Shown here piece after piece: positions 32,057 to 40,932 of a stretch of DNA of 64,000 nucleotides. Position numbers and translations under genes: made by a program. The DNA is from Streptomyces xiaopingdaonensis. GTDB lineage: Bacteria; Actinomycetota; Actinomycetes; Streptomycetales; Streptomycetaceae. Under the pieces are notes generated by a model that saw only the letters and a list, made by a program, of their open reading frames with translations, did not search any database and was not told the origin of the DNA. The stretch's first letter is position 1. Every line of letters begins with the position of its first letter. The stretch is taken from positions 1-64,000 of the forward strand of contig NZ_AJTQ01000257.1 in NCBI RefSeq assembly GCF_000262345.1, in the 5' to 3' direction.

Positions 32057-32515
32057 ATGGATGCCGGACAGGCGGGCGAAGACCTGGAACGCGAGCTGCT
32101 GATCCTCACGCGTCACCAGGAGATGTCGTCGCCGCGGCGCCTCCGCGGCGAAGAGGCGCTCGACCGCAGCGCCTACGTGCTGCTGAGCCGGCTGGAGGTC
32201 CAAGGCCCCATGTCCATAGCCGACTTGGTCCAGGCGTTCGGCCTCGCCGCCTCCACCATCAACCGCCAGACCGCCGCCCTCCTCAGGGACCAGCTCGTCG
32301 AGCGCACCCTCGACCCGGCGGGCGGCATCGCACGGAAGTTCCGCATCACGCCCAGGGGCGCCGAGCGCCTCGCCGCCGACCGCGACGCGATCGCCTCGGG
32401 GATCGCGCAGGTCGTCGCCGACTGGCCGGAGGAGAGGCTGCGCAGCTTCATCGCGCACCTGCGGCAGTTCAACACCGACATCGAGGAGCTCTCGGGCCGC
32501 CGCTGGCCGCGGTGA
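32057..32515 (+). CDS. MarR-family transcriptional regulator
   Basis: A 152-residue winged-helix protein. The DNA-binding part is YVLLSRLEVQGPMSIADLVQ, then AASTINRQTAALLRDQLVER with a wing LDPAGGIARKFRITPRG. It faces the P450-ferredoxin operon and probably represses it and itself through the 18-bp repeats. ATG 32057 lies after GGAGG at 32043. Ligand unknown, likely an aromatic or the P450 substrate. Confidence 0.92.
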   Translation: MDAGQAGEDLERELLILTRHQEMSSPRRLRGEEALDRSAYVLLSRLEVQGPMSIADLVQAFGLAASTINRQTAALLRDQLVERTLDPAGGIARKFRITPRGAERLAADRDAIASGIAQVVADWPEERLRSFIAHLRQFNTDIEELSGRRWPR

Positions 32516-32521
32516 GACGTG

Positions 32522-32552
32522 CCCGTACCGCAACGGACCGCTGCGGTACGGG
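32522..32552. terminator. Hairpin between convergent MarR and P450 genes
   Basis: Perfect 11-bp arms (CCCGTACCGCA/TGCGGTACGGG) with a 9-nt loop just past the MarR stop. Confidence 0.75.
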
Positions 32553-32560
32553 AGTTGCCC

Positions 32561-33787
32561 CTACCAGGTCACCGGCAGCTCGTGGACTCCGTAGATGACG
32601 GCGTCGTGCTTGAAGGGGATGTCCTCGACCGGCGCCGCCGCGCGCAACGTCGGCACACGGCGGAAGAGGGTCGGGTAGACGACCTGGAGCTCCAGCCTGG
32701 CGAGCGGCTGACCGACGCAGTGGTGGGTACCGGCGCCGAACGCGAGGTGCGGGCGCGCGTTGCGGGTGATGTCGAGGGTGTCGGGCTCGGGGAAGACCGC
32801 CGGGTCGCGGTTGGCGAGCTCGCTGAGGAGGATGACGCCCTCGCCCGCGCGGATCGTCTCGCCGGCGACCTCGATGTCCTCCAACGCCGTGCGCCGGCGC
32901 CCGAGATGGACGATGGAGAGGTAGCGGAGCAGCTCCTCGACGGCCGCCTCCACGACCTTCGGGTCCTCGGCGTCCCGGACGGCGGCGAGCTGCTCGGGGT
33001 GCTCCAGGAGCAGCAGCGTACCCAGCGTGATCATGTTGGCGGTGGTCTCGTGGCCGCCGAGGAGCAGCAGCACACCCATCGCCGCGACCTCGCTGCGCGC
33101 CAACTCGCCCCCGCTGACGCGCTCGGCGAGCTGCGAGAGGAGGTCGTCGCCCGGCTCGGTGAGCTTGCGGCCGACGAGGTCGTCGAGGTACCCGGAGAGG
33201 TTGCCGTGCGCCGTCTGCCGCTCCTCGGCCGAGGTGACCGAGGAGACGATCGTCTTGCTGTTGGTCTGGAAGAAGTCGTGGTCCTCGTAGGGGACGCCGA
33301 GCAGGTGCGAGATCACCAACGACGGTATCGGCAGCGCGAGTTGCTGGACGAGGTCAGCCGGCTTCGGCCCGGCCAGCATGGCGTCGAGGAACTCGTCCGT
33401 CATCCGCTGCACGGCCGGACGCATCGCCTGGACGCGCTTCACCGTGAAGGCACCGCTCACCATGCGGCGCAGCCGCGCGTGTTCGGGATCGTCCATGCCG
33501 ACGAAGCTCATGTCCGAGTGCCCGCCCCGCGCCATTTCGGGGTCGACGGGGCTGGGGAAGCCCGGGTGCGAGAAGTCGGCGCTGAGACGCGGGTCGGCGA
33601 GGAGGGCCTTCTGCTCGGCGTGCCGGGTCACCACCCACGGGGTGCTCGCACCCCAGGAGGCGACGCGCGTCAGCGGGCCGCGGTCGAAGAGGCCGCGCAT
33701 CGGGGGCGAGACCCCGAACGGGCAGGAGGCGGCGCGGGGGTTGGGGAACTCGGGGAGGTCGTCGTACGCCTCGGGCGCGAGAGTCAA
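32561..33787 (-). CDS. Cytochrome P450, last gene of a P450 electron-transfer operon
   Basis: A 408-residue P450. I-helix LGGHETTANM, EELLR ExxR, and heme loop FGAGTHHCVG with the Cys ligand at about residue 355. The start is a TTG at 33787 with AAGGA 6 nt upstream (LTLAPEAYDDLPEFP). It follows, by 50 nt, a ferredoxin reductase and, before that, a ferredoxin, so the complete class I chain is in one operon. Divergent MFS exporter and TetR control suggest oxidation and export of a toxic compound. Substrate unknown. Confidence 0.92.
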   Translation of the reverse strand: MTLAPEAYDDLPEFPNPRAASCPFGVSPPMRGLFDRGPLTRVASWGASTPWVVTRHAEQKALLADPRLSADFSHPGFPSPVDPEMARGGHSDMSFVGMDDPEHARLRRMVSGAFTVKRVQAMRPAVQRMTDEFLDAMLAGPKPADLVQQLALPIPSLVISHLLGVPYEDHDFFQTNSKTIVSSVTSAEERQTAHGNLSGYLDDLVGRKLTEPGDDLLSQLAERVSGGELARSEVAAMGVLLLLGGHETTANMITLGTLLLLEHPEQLAAVRDAEDPKVVEAAVEELLRYLSIVHLGRRRTALEDIEVAGETIRAGEGVILLSELANRDPAVFPEPDTLDITRNARPHLAFGAGTHHCVGQPLARLELQVVYPTLFRRVPTLRAAAPVEDIPFKHDAVIYGVHELPVTW

Positions 33788-33837
33788 GGTGCGTCCTTCG
33801 GGGTCTGGGTTGGCGTGCGTCTGTGCGTGCGGGGCCG

Positions 33838-35064
33838 TCAGGCCGCGGCGCCCGCGGTGGAGAGGGATCTGCTGTGCAGGCGGGCCTGCTTGGCCATGTT
33901 CCAGCCGAGTACGGCGTGCGGGCGCTCGCCGCCGTGGACGGCCCGTGTCCTTTCGCCGCCGTAGACGGCCCGTGTCCTTTCGCCGCCGTAGACGGCGACG
34001 AACCGGCCGCCCTCCTCGTCGCCCTCGACGAAGCTGACCTCCGCGCCGGGTCGCGGGGTGCCGAAGACCTGGATCTTCACGTCGAACTGGTCGGTCCAGA
34101 AGTACGGGACGGGCGCGTAGGCGACGTCGCCGCCGAGGAGGTTCGCCGCGACGGCGCCGGCCTGCGTCGTGGCGTTGGTGCGGTTCTCCAGCCGGACGTG
34201 CGCGCCGAGCCCCTCGTGGTACCAGCGGGCCGCGTCGCCGACCGCGTAGACGCCGTCCGCCGCGCGGCAGCGGGCGTCGCAGACGATGCCGTCGTCGAGG
34301 CGGAGGCCGCTCGTCGCGAGCCACTCGGTGGCCGGCGTGCACCCGACGGCGACGACGACCACGTCGGCGGGGAGCACCTCGCCCGAAGGCAGCCGCACTC
34401 CGGTCGCGCGCGCCTGCTCGTGCACGAGTTCTTCGACGCCCGTGCCGTGGTACTGGCGTACCCCGTTCCGGGCGTGGAGCCGTGCGACGAGTCCGCCCAC
34501 GCGCTCCCCCAACTGCTCGGAGAGCGGCGCCGGTTGGAGGCCGACGAGGCTGGTGCGCGCACCGGAGGCGGCGGCGGTCGCGGCGACCTCGGCACCGAGC
34601 ACGCCGTTGCCGACCACGACGACCCGCCGGGCCCGTTCGAGCGCACCGCGCAGCGCCACCGCGTCGTCGAGGGTGCGCAGCACGTGCACGCCGTCCACGT
34701 CGTCCTGGCCCGGCAGCCGGCGCGGCCGGAGCCCGGTGGCGAGGACCACCGCCTCCGCCCGCAGCGTGCGCCCGGCGGCCGTGCGCACCGCGCGCGCCTC
34801 CGGGTCGAGCGAGACGGCCGCGTCCCCGAGGACGAACTCGGCGTCGAGCGCGTCCAGCGCGTCCCGGCTGCGCAGTCCGGCACGCTCCGGCTCCCAGGCC
34901 CCCGAGAGGACCTGCTTCGACAACGGCGGCCGGTCGTACGGCAGCCGGTGCTCGGCGCCCAGCACGGTGAGCCGGCCTGCGTAGCCCTTGCGGCGCAGCG
35001 CCTCCGCGGTGCCGAGTCCGGCAGCCGAGGCGCCCACCACGAGCACGCTCCGCGGCGCCCTCAC
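33838..35064 (-). CDS. FAD-dependent ferredoxin reductase with an internal repeat
   Basis: A 408-residue NAD(P)H-ferredoxin reductase of the putidaredoxin-reductase type. FAD motif VLVVGASAAGLGTAEALR near the N-terminus; second nucleotide motif VVVVGNGVLGAEVAATAA near residue 150; the FAD-closing motif GVYAVGDAARW near 270. The C-terminal domain has an odd in-frame insertion: a 9-residue unit YGGERTRAV is present twice plus a diverged third copy, encoded by a 27-nt tandem repeat at 33931-33984. The GTG start overlaps the ferredoxin stop. It should reduce the operon ferredoxin for the P450. Lack of other changes suggests the protein is still functional. Confidence 0.9.
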   Translation of the reverse strand: MRAPRSVLVVGASAAGLGTAEALRRKGYAGRLTVLGAEHRLPYDRPPLSKQVLSGAWEPERAGLRSRDALDALDAEFVLGDAAVSLDPEARAVRTAAGRTLRAEAVVLATGLRPRRLPGQDDVDGVHVLRTLDDAVALRGALERARRVVVVGNGVLGAEVAATAAASGARTSLVGLQPAPLSEQLGERVGGLVARLHARNGVRQYHGTGVEELVHEQARATGVRLPSGEVLPADVVVVAVGCTPATEWLATSGLRLDDGIVCDARCRAADGVYAVGDAARWYHEGLGAHVRLENRTNATTQAGAVAANLLGGDVAYAPVPYFWTDQFDVKIQVFGTPRPGAEVSFVEGDEEGGRFVAVYGGERTRAVYGGERTRAVHGGERPHAVLGWNMAKQARLHSRSLSTAGAAA

Positions 35065-35261
35065 ACGTCCTCGCCGAGACGGATCGCCGCGGCCGGGCAG
35101 ACCTCGGCCGACTCCCGTACGGCCTCGTGGAGTTCGGCGGGCGGGTCGGCGTCGAGGAGGACGACGATGCCGTCCTCCTCGCGCTGGTCGAAGACGTCGG
35201 GGGCGATGAGGACGCACTGCCCCGCGCCGCAGCACTTCTCCTCGTCAACGCTGAGCTTCAC
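35061..35261 (-). CDS. [3Fe-4S] ferredoxin of the P450 operon
   Basis: A 66-residue ferredoxin, start VKLSVDEEKCCGAGQC, with the C-x2-A-x2-C...CP [3Fe-4S] pattern. Highly alike the ferredoxin at 30293. The GTG start overlaps the TetR stop by 4 nt and its stop overlaps the reductase start by 4 nt. Electron carrier between the reductase and the P450s. Confidence 0.94.
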   Translation of the reverse strand: MKLSVDEEKCCGAGQCVLIAPDVFDQREEDGIVVLLDADPPAELHEAVRESAEVCPAAAIRLGEDV

Positions 35262-35941
35262 GGTCGGATGTCTCCTTGCCTTGGGTTTCGGATGGTGCGC
35301 GCCGGCTCCGTGACCTCTGCGGTCAGCAGGCCGACGAGTGCGTCGACGAGCCCTTGGGACGCCTCCTCCCAGGACTCGCGGGGACCGCCCTCGGCGAGGG
35401 CGCGCTCCCGTTCCGCCCCGACGGCGGTGACGAGTTGGCGCGCCATCGTGCCGCGGCTCTCCCGGACGGGAGGCGGCAGGTGGTCGAGGCGGCGGCCGAG
35501 TCCGTCGAGGATGCGCCGCAGGTGCGGACGTGCGCACGCCTCCTCGCCGACGAGCTTCCCGAGCGCGGGTTCTGTCATCACCTGCGCGCTGAACCTGGCG
35601 CTCCAGGAAGGGACGCCGAGCGACGCGAGATACCTCAGCGGCGGCCGTGCGAGGCACTCGACCCAGCCCCGGACATCGTCGCCCGGCGGGCCGCCCGCCA
35701 GGCACCTCCCGCGCAGCCCGTCGACCTGCTCGCCGTGGCGCGCCATGATCGCGCGCACCAACTCGGTCCTGCTGCCGAAGTGGTAGCCGACCGCCGTGAC
35801 GTTGCGCTGCCCGACGGCCTCGCCGATCCGGCGGTTGGAGACGGCGAGCAGCCCGTGCTCGGCGTAGAGCCGCTCGGCGGCCACCATGAGCGCCTCACGG
35901 GTCCTGCCGGCACGGTCCCGGTGTGCGCGCGTCACCGTCAT
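35258..35941 (-). CDS. TetR-family regulator inside the P450 operon
   Basis: A 227-residue TetR protein. The helix-turn-helix is REALMVAAERLYAEHGLLAV, then NVTAVGYHFGSRTELVRAI. The C-terminal ligand domain is full length. The ATG shares its A with the stop of the upstream P450 fragment (TGATG), and its own stop overlaps the ferredoxin GTG. It is the obvious regulator of this operon and of the divergent MFS exporter, with the AGTC-N4-GACT site at 36310-36321 as a candidate operator. Confidence 0.92.
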   Translation of the reverse strand: MTVTRAHRDRAGRTREALMVAAERLYAEHGLLAVSNRRIGEAVGQRNVTAVGYHFGSRTELVRAIMARHGEQVDGLRGRCLAGGPPGDDVRGWVECLARPPLRYLASLGVPSWSARFSAQVMTEPALGKLVGEEACARPHLRRILDGLGRRLDHLPPPVRESRGTMARQLVTAVGAERERALAEGGPRESWEEASQGLVDALVGLLTAEVTEPARTIRNPRQGDIRP

Positions 35942-36240
35942 CAGGCGACGGGGAGTCGGGGCAGCGGAGCGGTGAGCAGCCCCTCGGCGCGCAACTCGGG
36001 TGCGGCGGCGAAGGCCCCTTGCGAGTCCCCCGCCGCGGTGCGTGCCGCGTCGGGACGCGGCAGGCCCTCCCGGCTGAAGCGCGGGGCGAAGAGCGCCGTG
36101 CGTACGTCCGCGTACCGGGCGGCCTCCTCCCCGCTGGGCCAGGTGACTCGCGCGACGCGCAACTGCGCCCCTTCCGCGGCCGGTTGGAGCGGTGTCCGCA
36201 CCTTCGGCGGACAGGGGGCGGGTTCCTGCGCATCGATCAC
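35941..36240 (-). pseudogene. N-terminal fragment of a cytochrome P450
   Basis: A 99-residue ORF, GTG start at 36240 with AGGAGG 6 nt upstream (VIDAQEPAPCPPKVR). It has the first P450 segments: PAAEGAQLRVARVTWPSGEE, then RYADVRTALFAPRFSREGLP. It stops at 99 residues, before the C helix, I helix, ExxR and heme loop. It cannot be an active P450. Its stop is fused to the TetR ATG, so it may persist as the translational leader for the TetR gene. Either a deletion removed the rest or the TetR gene replaced it. Confidence 0.8.
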
Positions 36241-36309
36241 GGAGGACCTCCTGGGACGGCAGCGGTCGGTGGGGGCTCCTGAGGGAGTGAACACCTGCGA
36301 CGCCGATTA

Positions 36310-36321
36310 AGTCAATCGACT
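36310..36321. promoter_or_regulatory. Candidate TetR operator and divergent promoter
   Basis: AGTC-AATC-GACT within an AT-rich stretch (36305-36331) between the divergent P450-fragment/TetR operon and the MFS gene. The AT-rich TTATAG just right of it could be the -10 for the exporter. Confidence 0.45.
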
Positions 36322-36366
36322 GATTTATAGTTGCCGCAAACATCTGCCCAGCGGGAGGGGAACGTC

Positions 36367-37833
36367 TTGAAGCAGGAGTCAACTCGTACCGGAGGAGTCG
36401 TCGGCGTACTGGCCCTCGCCGGCACGACGGCCGCGGTGATGCAGACCCTCGTCACACCGCTGCTGCCGAAGCTGCCCGGCATCCTCGACACCACGCCGGG
36501 GAACGCGACTTGGGTCATCACCGTCACCCTGCTCGTCTCCGCCGTCTGCGTACCGGTGACGGGCCGGCTCGGCGACATGCTCGGCAAGCGCCGCATGCTG
36601 CTGTGCTGCACGGTCCCGCTGTTCCTCGGCTCCGTGGTGTGCGCCCTCTCGTCGAGCGTCGTGCCGATGGTCCTCGGACGCGGGCTCCAGGGCATGGGGA
36701 TGGGCATGGTCCCGCTCGGGATCGCGCTGCTCCGGGACGTGATGCCGCCGGAGCGGCTCAGCTCCTCGATCGCGCTGGTGAGCGCCTCGTTGGGGATCGG
36801 CGGCGGGCTGGGGCTGCCGATCTCGGCCGCGGTCGCGCAGTACGCCAACTGGCGTGTGCTCTTCTGGGGTTCGGCCGTGCTCGCCCTGCTGATCGCTCTG
36901 CTCGTGCGCAGTGTAGTGCCGGCGGGGTCGGCGGTGCCGTCGAGCACGCGGGGGCAGCGCTTCGACGCGCCAGGCGCGGTCGGGCTCGGCGCCGGGCTCG
37001 TCTGCCTGCTCCTCGCGGTCTCCAAGGGAGCGGACTGGGGCTGGGCCTCCGGCACGACGCTCGGCCTCTTCTCCGCCGCCGCGCTGCTCTTCCTCGCCTG
37101 GGGAGCCTGGGAGTTGCGCACCCGCGAGCCGCTCGTCGACCTGCGGGCGACCGCCGAGCCCCGGGTGCTGCTCACCAACGTCGCGTCGGTCTTCACGAGC
37201 TTCGCGATGTACGCGAGCATGCTGGTGATGCCGCAGCTCCTCCAGTTCCCCGAGGAGACCGGGTACGGCCTCGGCCAGTCGCTCCTCGCCTCCGGGCTGT
37301 GGATGGCTCCCGGCGGCCTGACGATGATGCTCGTCTCCCCGCTCGGCGGGAGGCTGACCGACGCGCGAGGGCCGAAGACGACGCTCATCAGCGGCGCCCT
37401 CGTCATCGCGGGCGGCTACGCCGTCTCGCTGCTGCTCATGGGCTCCGCCTGGGGGATCATGCTCGCGATCATGGTCATCAACGGTGGCGTCGGGCTCGCG
37501 TACGGCTCGATCCCCGCGCTCATCATGGGCTCCGTGCCGCAGTCGGAGACCGCGGCGGCCAACGGGTTCAACACCCTGCTGCGGGCGCTCGGCACGTCGA
37601 TAGGCGCCGCGGTGATCGGCGTCCTCCTCGCGCAACTGACCACCACGGCCGGCGGCCGCACCCTCACCTCCGAGACCGGTTTCCGCACCGGGCTGCTCGT
37701 CGGCTGCGGCGTCGCGCTCGTCGCCGTCGCCGTCGCCGCCGTGATCCCGGCGGCACGCCGGGCCGCCGGCCCGGACGAGGACGCGCCGTCCGGCACCGAG
37801 CCCGCCGAGCCGCAACCGGCCGGGCGCGACTGA
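36367..37833 (+). CDS. DHA2-type MFS drug/proton antiporter
   Basis: A 488-residue transporter with 14 predicted helices. Motif A is in GRLGDMLGKRRMLL; the C motif region is GLGLPISAA. The start is TTG at 36367 with GGAGGGG 6 nt upstream, placing the first helix at residue ~10. It faces the TetR/P450 operon and likely exports the substrate or product. Typical of multidrug-resistance exporters in streptomycetes. Confidence 0.92.
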   Translation: MKQESTRTGGVVGVLALAGTTAAVMQTLVTPLLPKLPGILDTTPGNATWVITVTLLVSAVCVPVTGRLGDMLGKRRMLLCCTVPLFLGSVVCALSSSVVPMVLGRGLQGMGMGMVPLGIALLRDVMPPERLSSSIALVSASLGIGGGLGLPISAAVAQYANWRVLFWGSAVLALLIALLVRSVVPAGSAVPSSTRGQRFDAPGAVGLGAGLVCLLLAVSKGADWGWASGTTLGLFSAAALLFLAWGAWELRTREPLVDLRATAEPRVLLTNVASVFTSFAMYASMLVMPQLLQFPEETGYGLGQSLLASGLWMAPGGLTMMLVSPLGGRLTDARGPKTTLISGALVIAGGYAVSLLLMGSAWGIMLAIMVINGGVGLAYGSIPALIMGSVPQSETAAANGFNTLLRALGTSIGAAVIGVLLAQLTTTAGGRTLTSETGFRTGLLVGCGVALVAVAVAAVIPAARRAAGPDEDAPSGTEPAEPQPAGRD

Positions 37834-38016
37834 CCTCCGCGACGGGCGCACCGGAGGGAGCCGACGGCCCGGCCCCGCTCGCCCGTCCCGTGACGGTGCG
37901 CCGGACGGCCGGCGGCGGGCCCCGCCCGGGTGAACCCGCGCCCGCGGTTGGCGCGGCGGCGTGAGTCGGCCGTGGCGGGCGGGCCAGTGTGCCTCGTCTC
38001 GCGGGAGAGGACGGAC

Positions 38017-39063
38017 ATGGCGGAGGCAGAGCGCGCGGGGGTCGCGGTGGTGACGGGCGGTTCCGCAGGCGTCGGGCGGGCCGCGGTACGGGAGTTCGCG
38101 CGGCGCGGCTACGACGTGGCGGTGCTGGCGCGCGGGCGGGCCGGGCTGGAGGGCGCCGTCGCCGAAGTCGAGCGGGAGGGGCGTCGGGCGCTGGCCGTCC
38201 GGACCGACGTGGCGGAGTGGGAGGAGGTGCGCGACGCGGCGGCCCGCGTCGAGGAGGAGCTGGGCACGATCGACGTGTGGGCGAACGTCGCTTTCGTCGG
38301 CTCGCTCTCGTTCGCCTGGGACACCCCGATCGCGGAAATCCACCGGACCACCGGCGTCACCTACCTCGGGCAGGTGCACGGAACGTTGGCCGCGCTGGAG
38401 CGGATGCGCCCGCGCGACCGCGGCGTCGTCGTGAACGTCGGCTCCGCGATGGCGTTCCGCTCGATCCCGTTGCAGTCGGCGTACTGCGGGGCCAAGCACG
38501 CCGTGCAGGGTTTCTCCGAGTCGGTCGTCACGGAGCTGCGCCACGAGGGCAGCTCCGTACGGCTCTGCCAGGTCCAGCTCCCCGGGCTCAACACCACCCA
38601 GTTCAACTGGAACGCCTCCCGGATGCCGCACCATCCGATGCCCGTGCCCCCGGTCTACCAACCGGAGGTGGCGGCGCGGGCGATCGCCCACCTCGCGCAG
38701 CACCCGCGGCGCAACCTGTGGGTCGGGGTCCCCACGGCGTACACGATCCTCGGGGAGCGGCTGGCGCCCAAGCTCGTCGACCTCTACCTCGCCCGCACCG
38801 GCGTCTCCTCCCAGCAGACCGAGGCCGACCTGCCGCGCTGGGGCAGCAACGTCTTCGCGCCGCGGGACGAGGAGTACGACAGAGGCGCGCACGGTCCGTT
38901 CAACGCCCTTGCGCACGACCGCGATCCGGTGCTGTGGCTCTCCGTCCACCGGTGGCGCGTCCTCCTCGGCGCGGCGGCAGCGGCGGCGTGCACGGCGCTC
39001 GCCCGCCGGAAGACCCGCCGCTCGATGCCGCAAGCGGGTGGCCGACGGCGCCCGCGGTGTTGA
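38017..39063 (+). CDS. Short-chain dehydrogenase with membrane tail
   Basis: A 348-residue SDR. NAD(P) motif VVTGGSAGVGRAAV (TGxxxGxG); catalytic Ser in NVGSAMAFRS; Tyr-x3-Lys in YCGAKHA. After the catalytic domain (~250 residues) there is a ~100-residue extension ending in a hydrophobic helix, WRVLLGAAAAAACTALARR, that should tie it to the membrane. GGAGAGG lies 7 nt before the ATG. It is followed by a PoxB-like enzyme after ~60 nt, a pairing seen in other streptomycetes. Substrate unknown. Confidence 0.88.
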   Translation: MAEAERAGVAVVTGGSAGVGRAAVREFARRGYDVAVLARGRAGLEGAVAEVEREGRRALAVRTDVAEWEEVRDAAARVEEELGTIDVWANVAFVGSLSFAWDTPIAEIHRTTGVTYLGQVHGTLAALERMRPRDRGVVVNVGSAMAFRSIPLQSAYCGAKHAVQGFSESVVTELRHEGSSVRLCQVQLPGLNTTQFNWNASRMPHHPMPVPPVYQPEVAARAIAHLAQHPRRNLWVGVPTAYTILGERLAPKLVDLYLARTGVSSQQTEADLPRWGSNVFAPRDEEYDRGAHGPFNALAHDRDPVLWLSVHRWRVLLGAAAAAACTALARRKTRRSMPQAGGRRRPRC

Positions 39064-39122
39064 CCGGCGGCCCGTGAGGGTACGGCCTGCTCGCACTTTC
39101 CGCCGACGAGAGAAGCCGCGCC

Positions 39123-40928
39123 GTGCCGAAGACCTCCGATTTCATCCTCGATCGTCTGCGGGCCTGGGGCATCGGCCGCGTCTACGGGTACCCGGGCGAC
39201 GGCATCAACAGCCTTCTCGGTGCGTTCGACCGCGCCGAAGGCGACCCGGAGTTCATCCAGACGCGGCACGAGGAGATGGCCGCGTTCATGGCGACGGGAC
39301 AGGCCAAGTTCACCGGCGAACTGGCCTGCTGCATGGCGACCTCCGGCGGCGGCACCATCCACCTGCTCAACGGCCTCTACGACGCCAAGCTCGACCACCA
39401 GCCCGTCCTCGCCGTCATCGGCCAGCAGAAGCGCATCGCGCTGGGCTCCGCCTACCAGCAGGAGATCGACCCCAACACGCTCTACAAGGACGTCACCGAG
39501 TACGTGCAGACCTGCATGCACCCCGCGCAGGCACGGCAGTTGATCGACCGGGCGTGCAAGGTGGCGCTGGCGAACCGCACGGTCGCCGCCGTGATCGTGC
39601 CGGAGGACGTGGCGGAGGAGGAGGCGCAGCCCTCGCCGCCGCGGGAGCACGGCGCCGTCTACACGAGCGTCGGCTGGACGAAGCCGCGGGTGATCCCGCC
39701 CGAGTCGGAGCTGCGCAAGGCGGCCGGCATCCTCAACGCGGGAGAGAAGGTCGCGATGCTCGTCGGCCAGGGGGCCGCCGGCGCCTCCGACGAGGTGGCA
39801 CGCGTCGCCGACCTGCTCGGCGCCGGGGTGGCGAAGACGTCCCTCGGCCGGGCCGTGCTGCCCGATGAACTCCCCTACGTCACCGGCCCGATCGGCCTGC
39901 TCGGCTCCACCGCGAGCTACGCGATGATGCAGGGCGCCGACACGCTCCTGATGGTCGGCACCAGCTTCCCGTACGCCGAGTGGCTCCCCGAAGAGGGCCA
40001 GTGCAAGGCCGTCGAGATCGACGTCGACGGCCGCCTGATCGGCATCCGCTATCCGATCGACGCCCACCTCGTCGGCGACTCCAAGGACACCCTCGGCGCG
40101 CTGCTGCCGATGCTGGAGCAGAAGACCGACACCGCGTGGCGCGACAGCCTCGTCGAGCAGGTGCGCGAGTGGTGGGAGGTGCTCGACGACCGCGCGCACG
40201 AGAAGGCGAAGCCGCTCAACCCCGAACTGGTCGCGCACGAACTCTCCAAGCGGCTGCCGGACGAGGCCATCCTGACCACGGACGCGGGCTCGGTGGCCAC
40301 CTGGTGGTCCCGGCACCTCAAGCTGCGCGAGGGGATGCAGGCGTCCCTCGCGGGAAACCTCGCCACCATGGGCCCCGGAACGCCCTACGCCATCGCCGCG
40401 AAGTTCGCCTACCCGGACCGGCCCGTGATCGCGATGGTCGGCGACGGCGTCTTCCAGATGAACGGCATGAACGAGCTGATCACCGTCAAGCGCTACCTCG
40501 ACCGCCTCAAGGGCTCCCCGCTGGTCTTCTGCGTCTTCAACAACCAGGACCTCAACCAGGTCACCTGGGAGCAGCGCGCCATGGCGGGCGAGCCCAAGTT
40601 CCCCGGCTCGCAGGACATCCCGGATGTTCCGTACGCGGAGTGGGCGAAGCTGCTCGGCCTCAAGGGCATCCGCTGCGACAGCCCGAAGAAGATCGGCAGC
40701 GCCTGGGACGAGGCGCTCTCCGCCGACCTCCCCGTCGTGCTGGAGGTCGTCGTCGATCCGGAGATCCCGCCGATCCCGCCGCACATCGGCAAGATGCAGG
40801 CGAAGAAGGCGGCGGCCGCACTCCGCAAGGGCGACCCGCAGGCCTGGGGCATCGCGACGAAGGGCGCCAAGCAGAAGGGGCACGAGTTCACCGAGTCGCT
40901 CAAACGCCGCCTGCCGGACGGGGATTGA
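39123..40928 (+). CDS. Thiamine-pyrophosphate enzyme (pyruvate oxidase/dehydrogenase PoxB-like)
   Basis: A 601-residue TPP enzyme with the usual three domains. The Pyr domain begins at the N-terminus (VYGYPGDGINSLLG) with the catalytic Glu in RHEEMAAFMA. The central FAD/Rossmann-like domain is around 200-340. The PP domain has the TPP motif GDGVFQMNG...NNQDLNQ. It resembles PoxB more than acetolactate synthase, without a membrane-binding tail. It should decarboxylate pyruvate or a similar 2-oxo acid. The GH15 hydrolase starts 4 nt after its stop, an unusual pairing. Confidence 0.9.
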   Translation: MPKTSDFILDRLRAWGIGRVYGYPGDGINSLLGAFDRAEGDPEFIQTRHEEMAAFMATGQAKFTGELACCMATSGGGTIHLLNGLYDAKLDHQPVLAVIGQQKRIALGSAYQQEIDPNTLYKDVTEYVQTCMHPAQARQLIDRACKVALANRTVAAVIVPEDVAEEEAQPSPPREHGAVYTSVGWTKPRVIPPESELRKAAGILNAGEKVAMLVGQGAAGASDEVARVADLLGAGVAKTSLGRAVLPDELPYVTGPIGLLGSTASYAMMQGADTLLMVGTSFPYAEWLPEEGQCKAVEIDVDGRLIGIRYPIDAHLVGDSKDTLGALLPMLEQKTDTAWRDSLVEQVREWWEVLDDRAHEKAKPLNPELVAHELSKRLPDEAILTTDAGSVATWWSRHLKLREGMQASLAGNLATMGPGTPYAIAAKFAYPDRPVIAMVGDGVFQMNGMNELITVKRYLDRLKGSPLVFCVFNNQDLNQVTWEQRAMAGEPKFPGSQDIPDVPYAEWAKLLGLKGIRCDSPKKIGSAWDEALSADLPVVLEVVVDPEIPPIPPHIGKMQAKKAAAALRKGDPQAWGIATKGAKQKGHEFTESLKRRLPDGD

Positions 40929-40932
40929 CACC

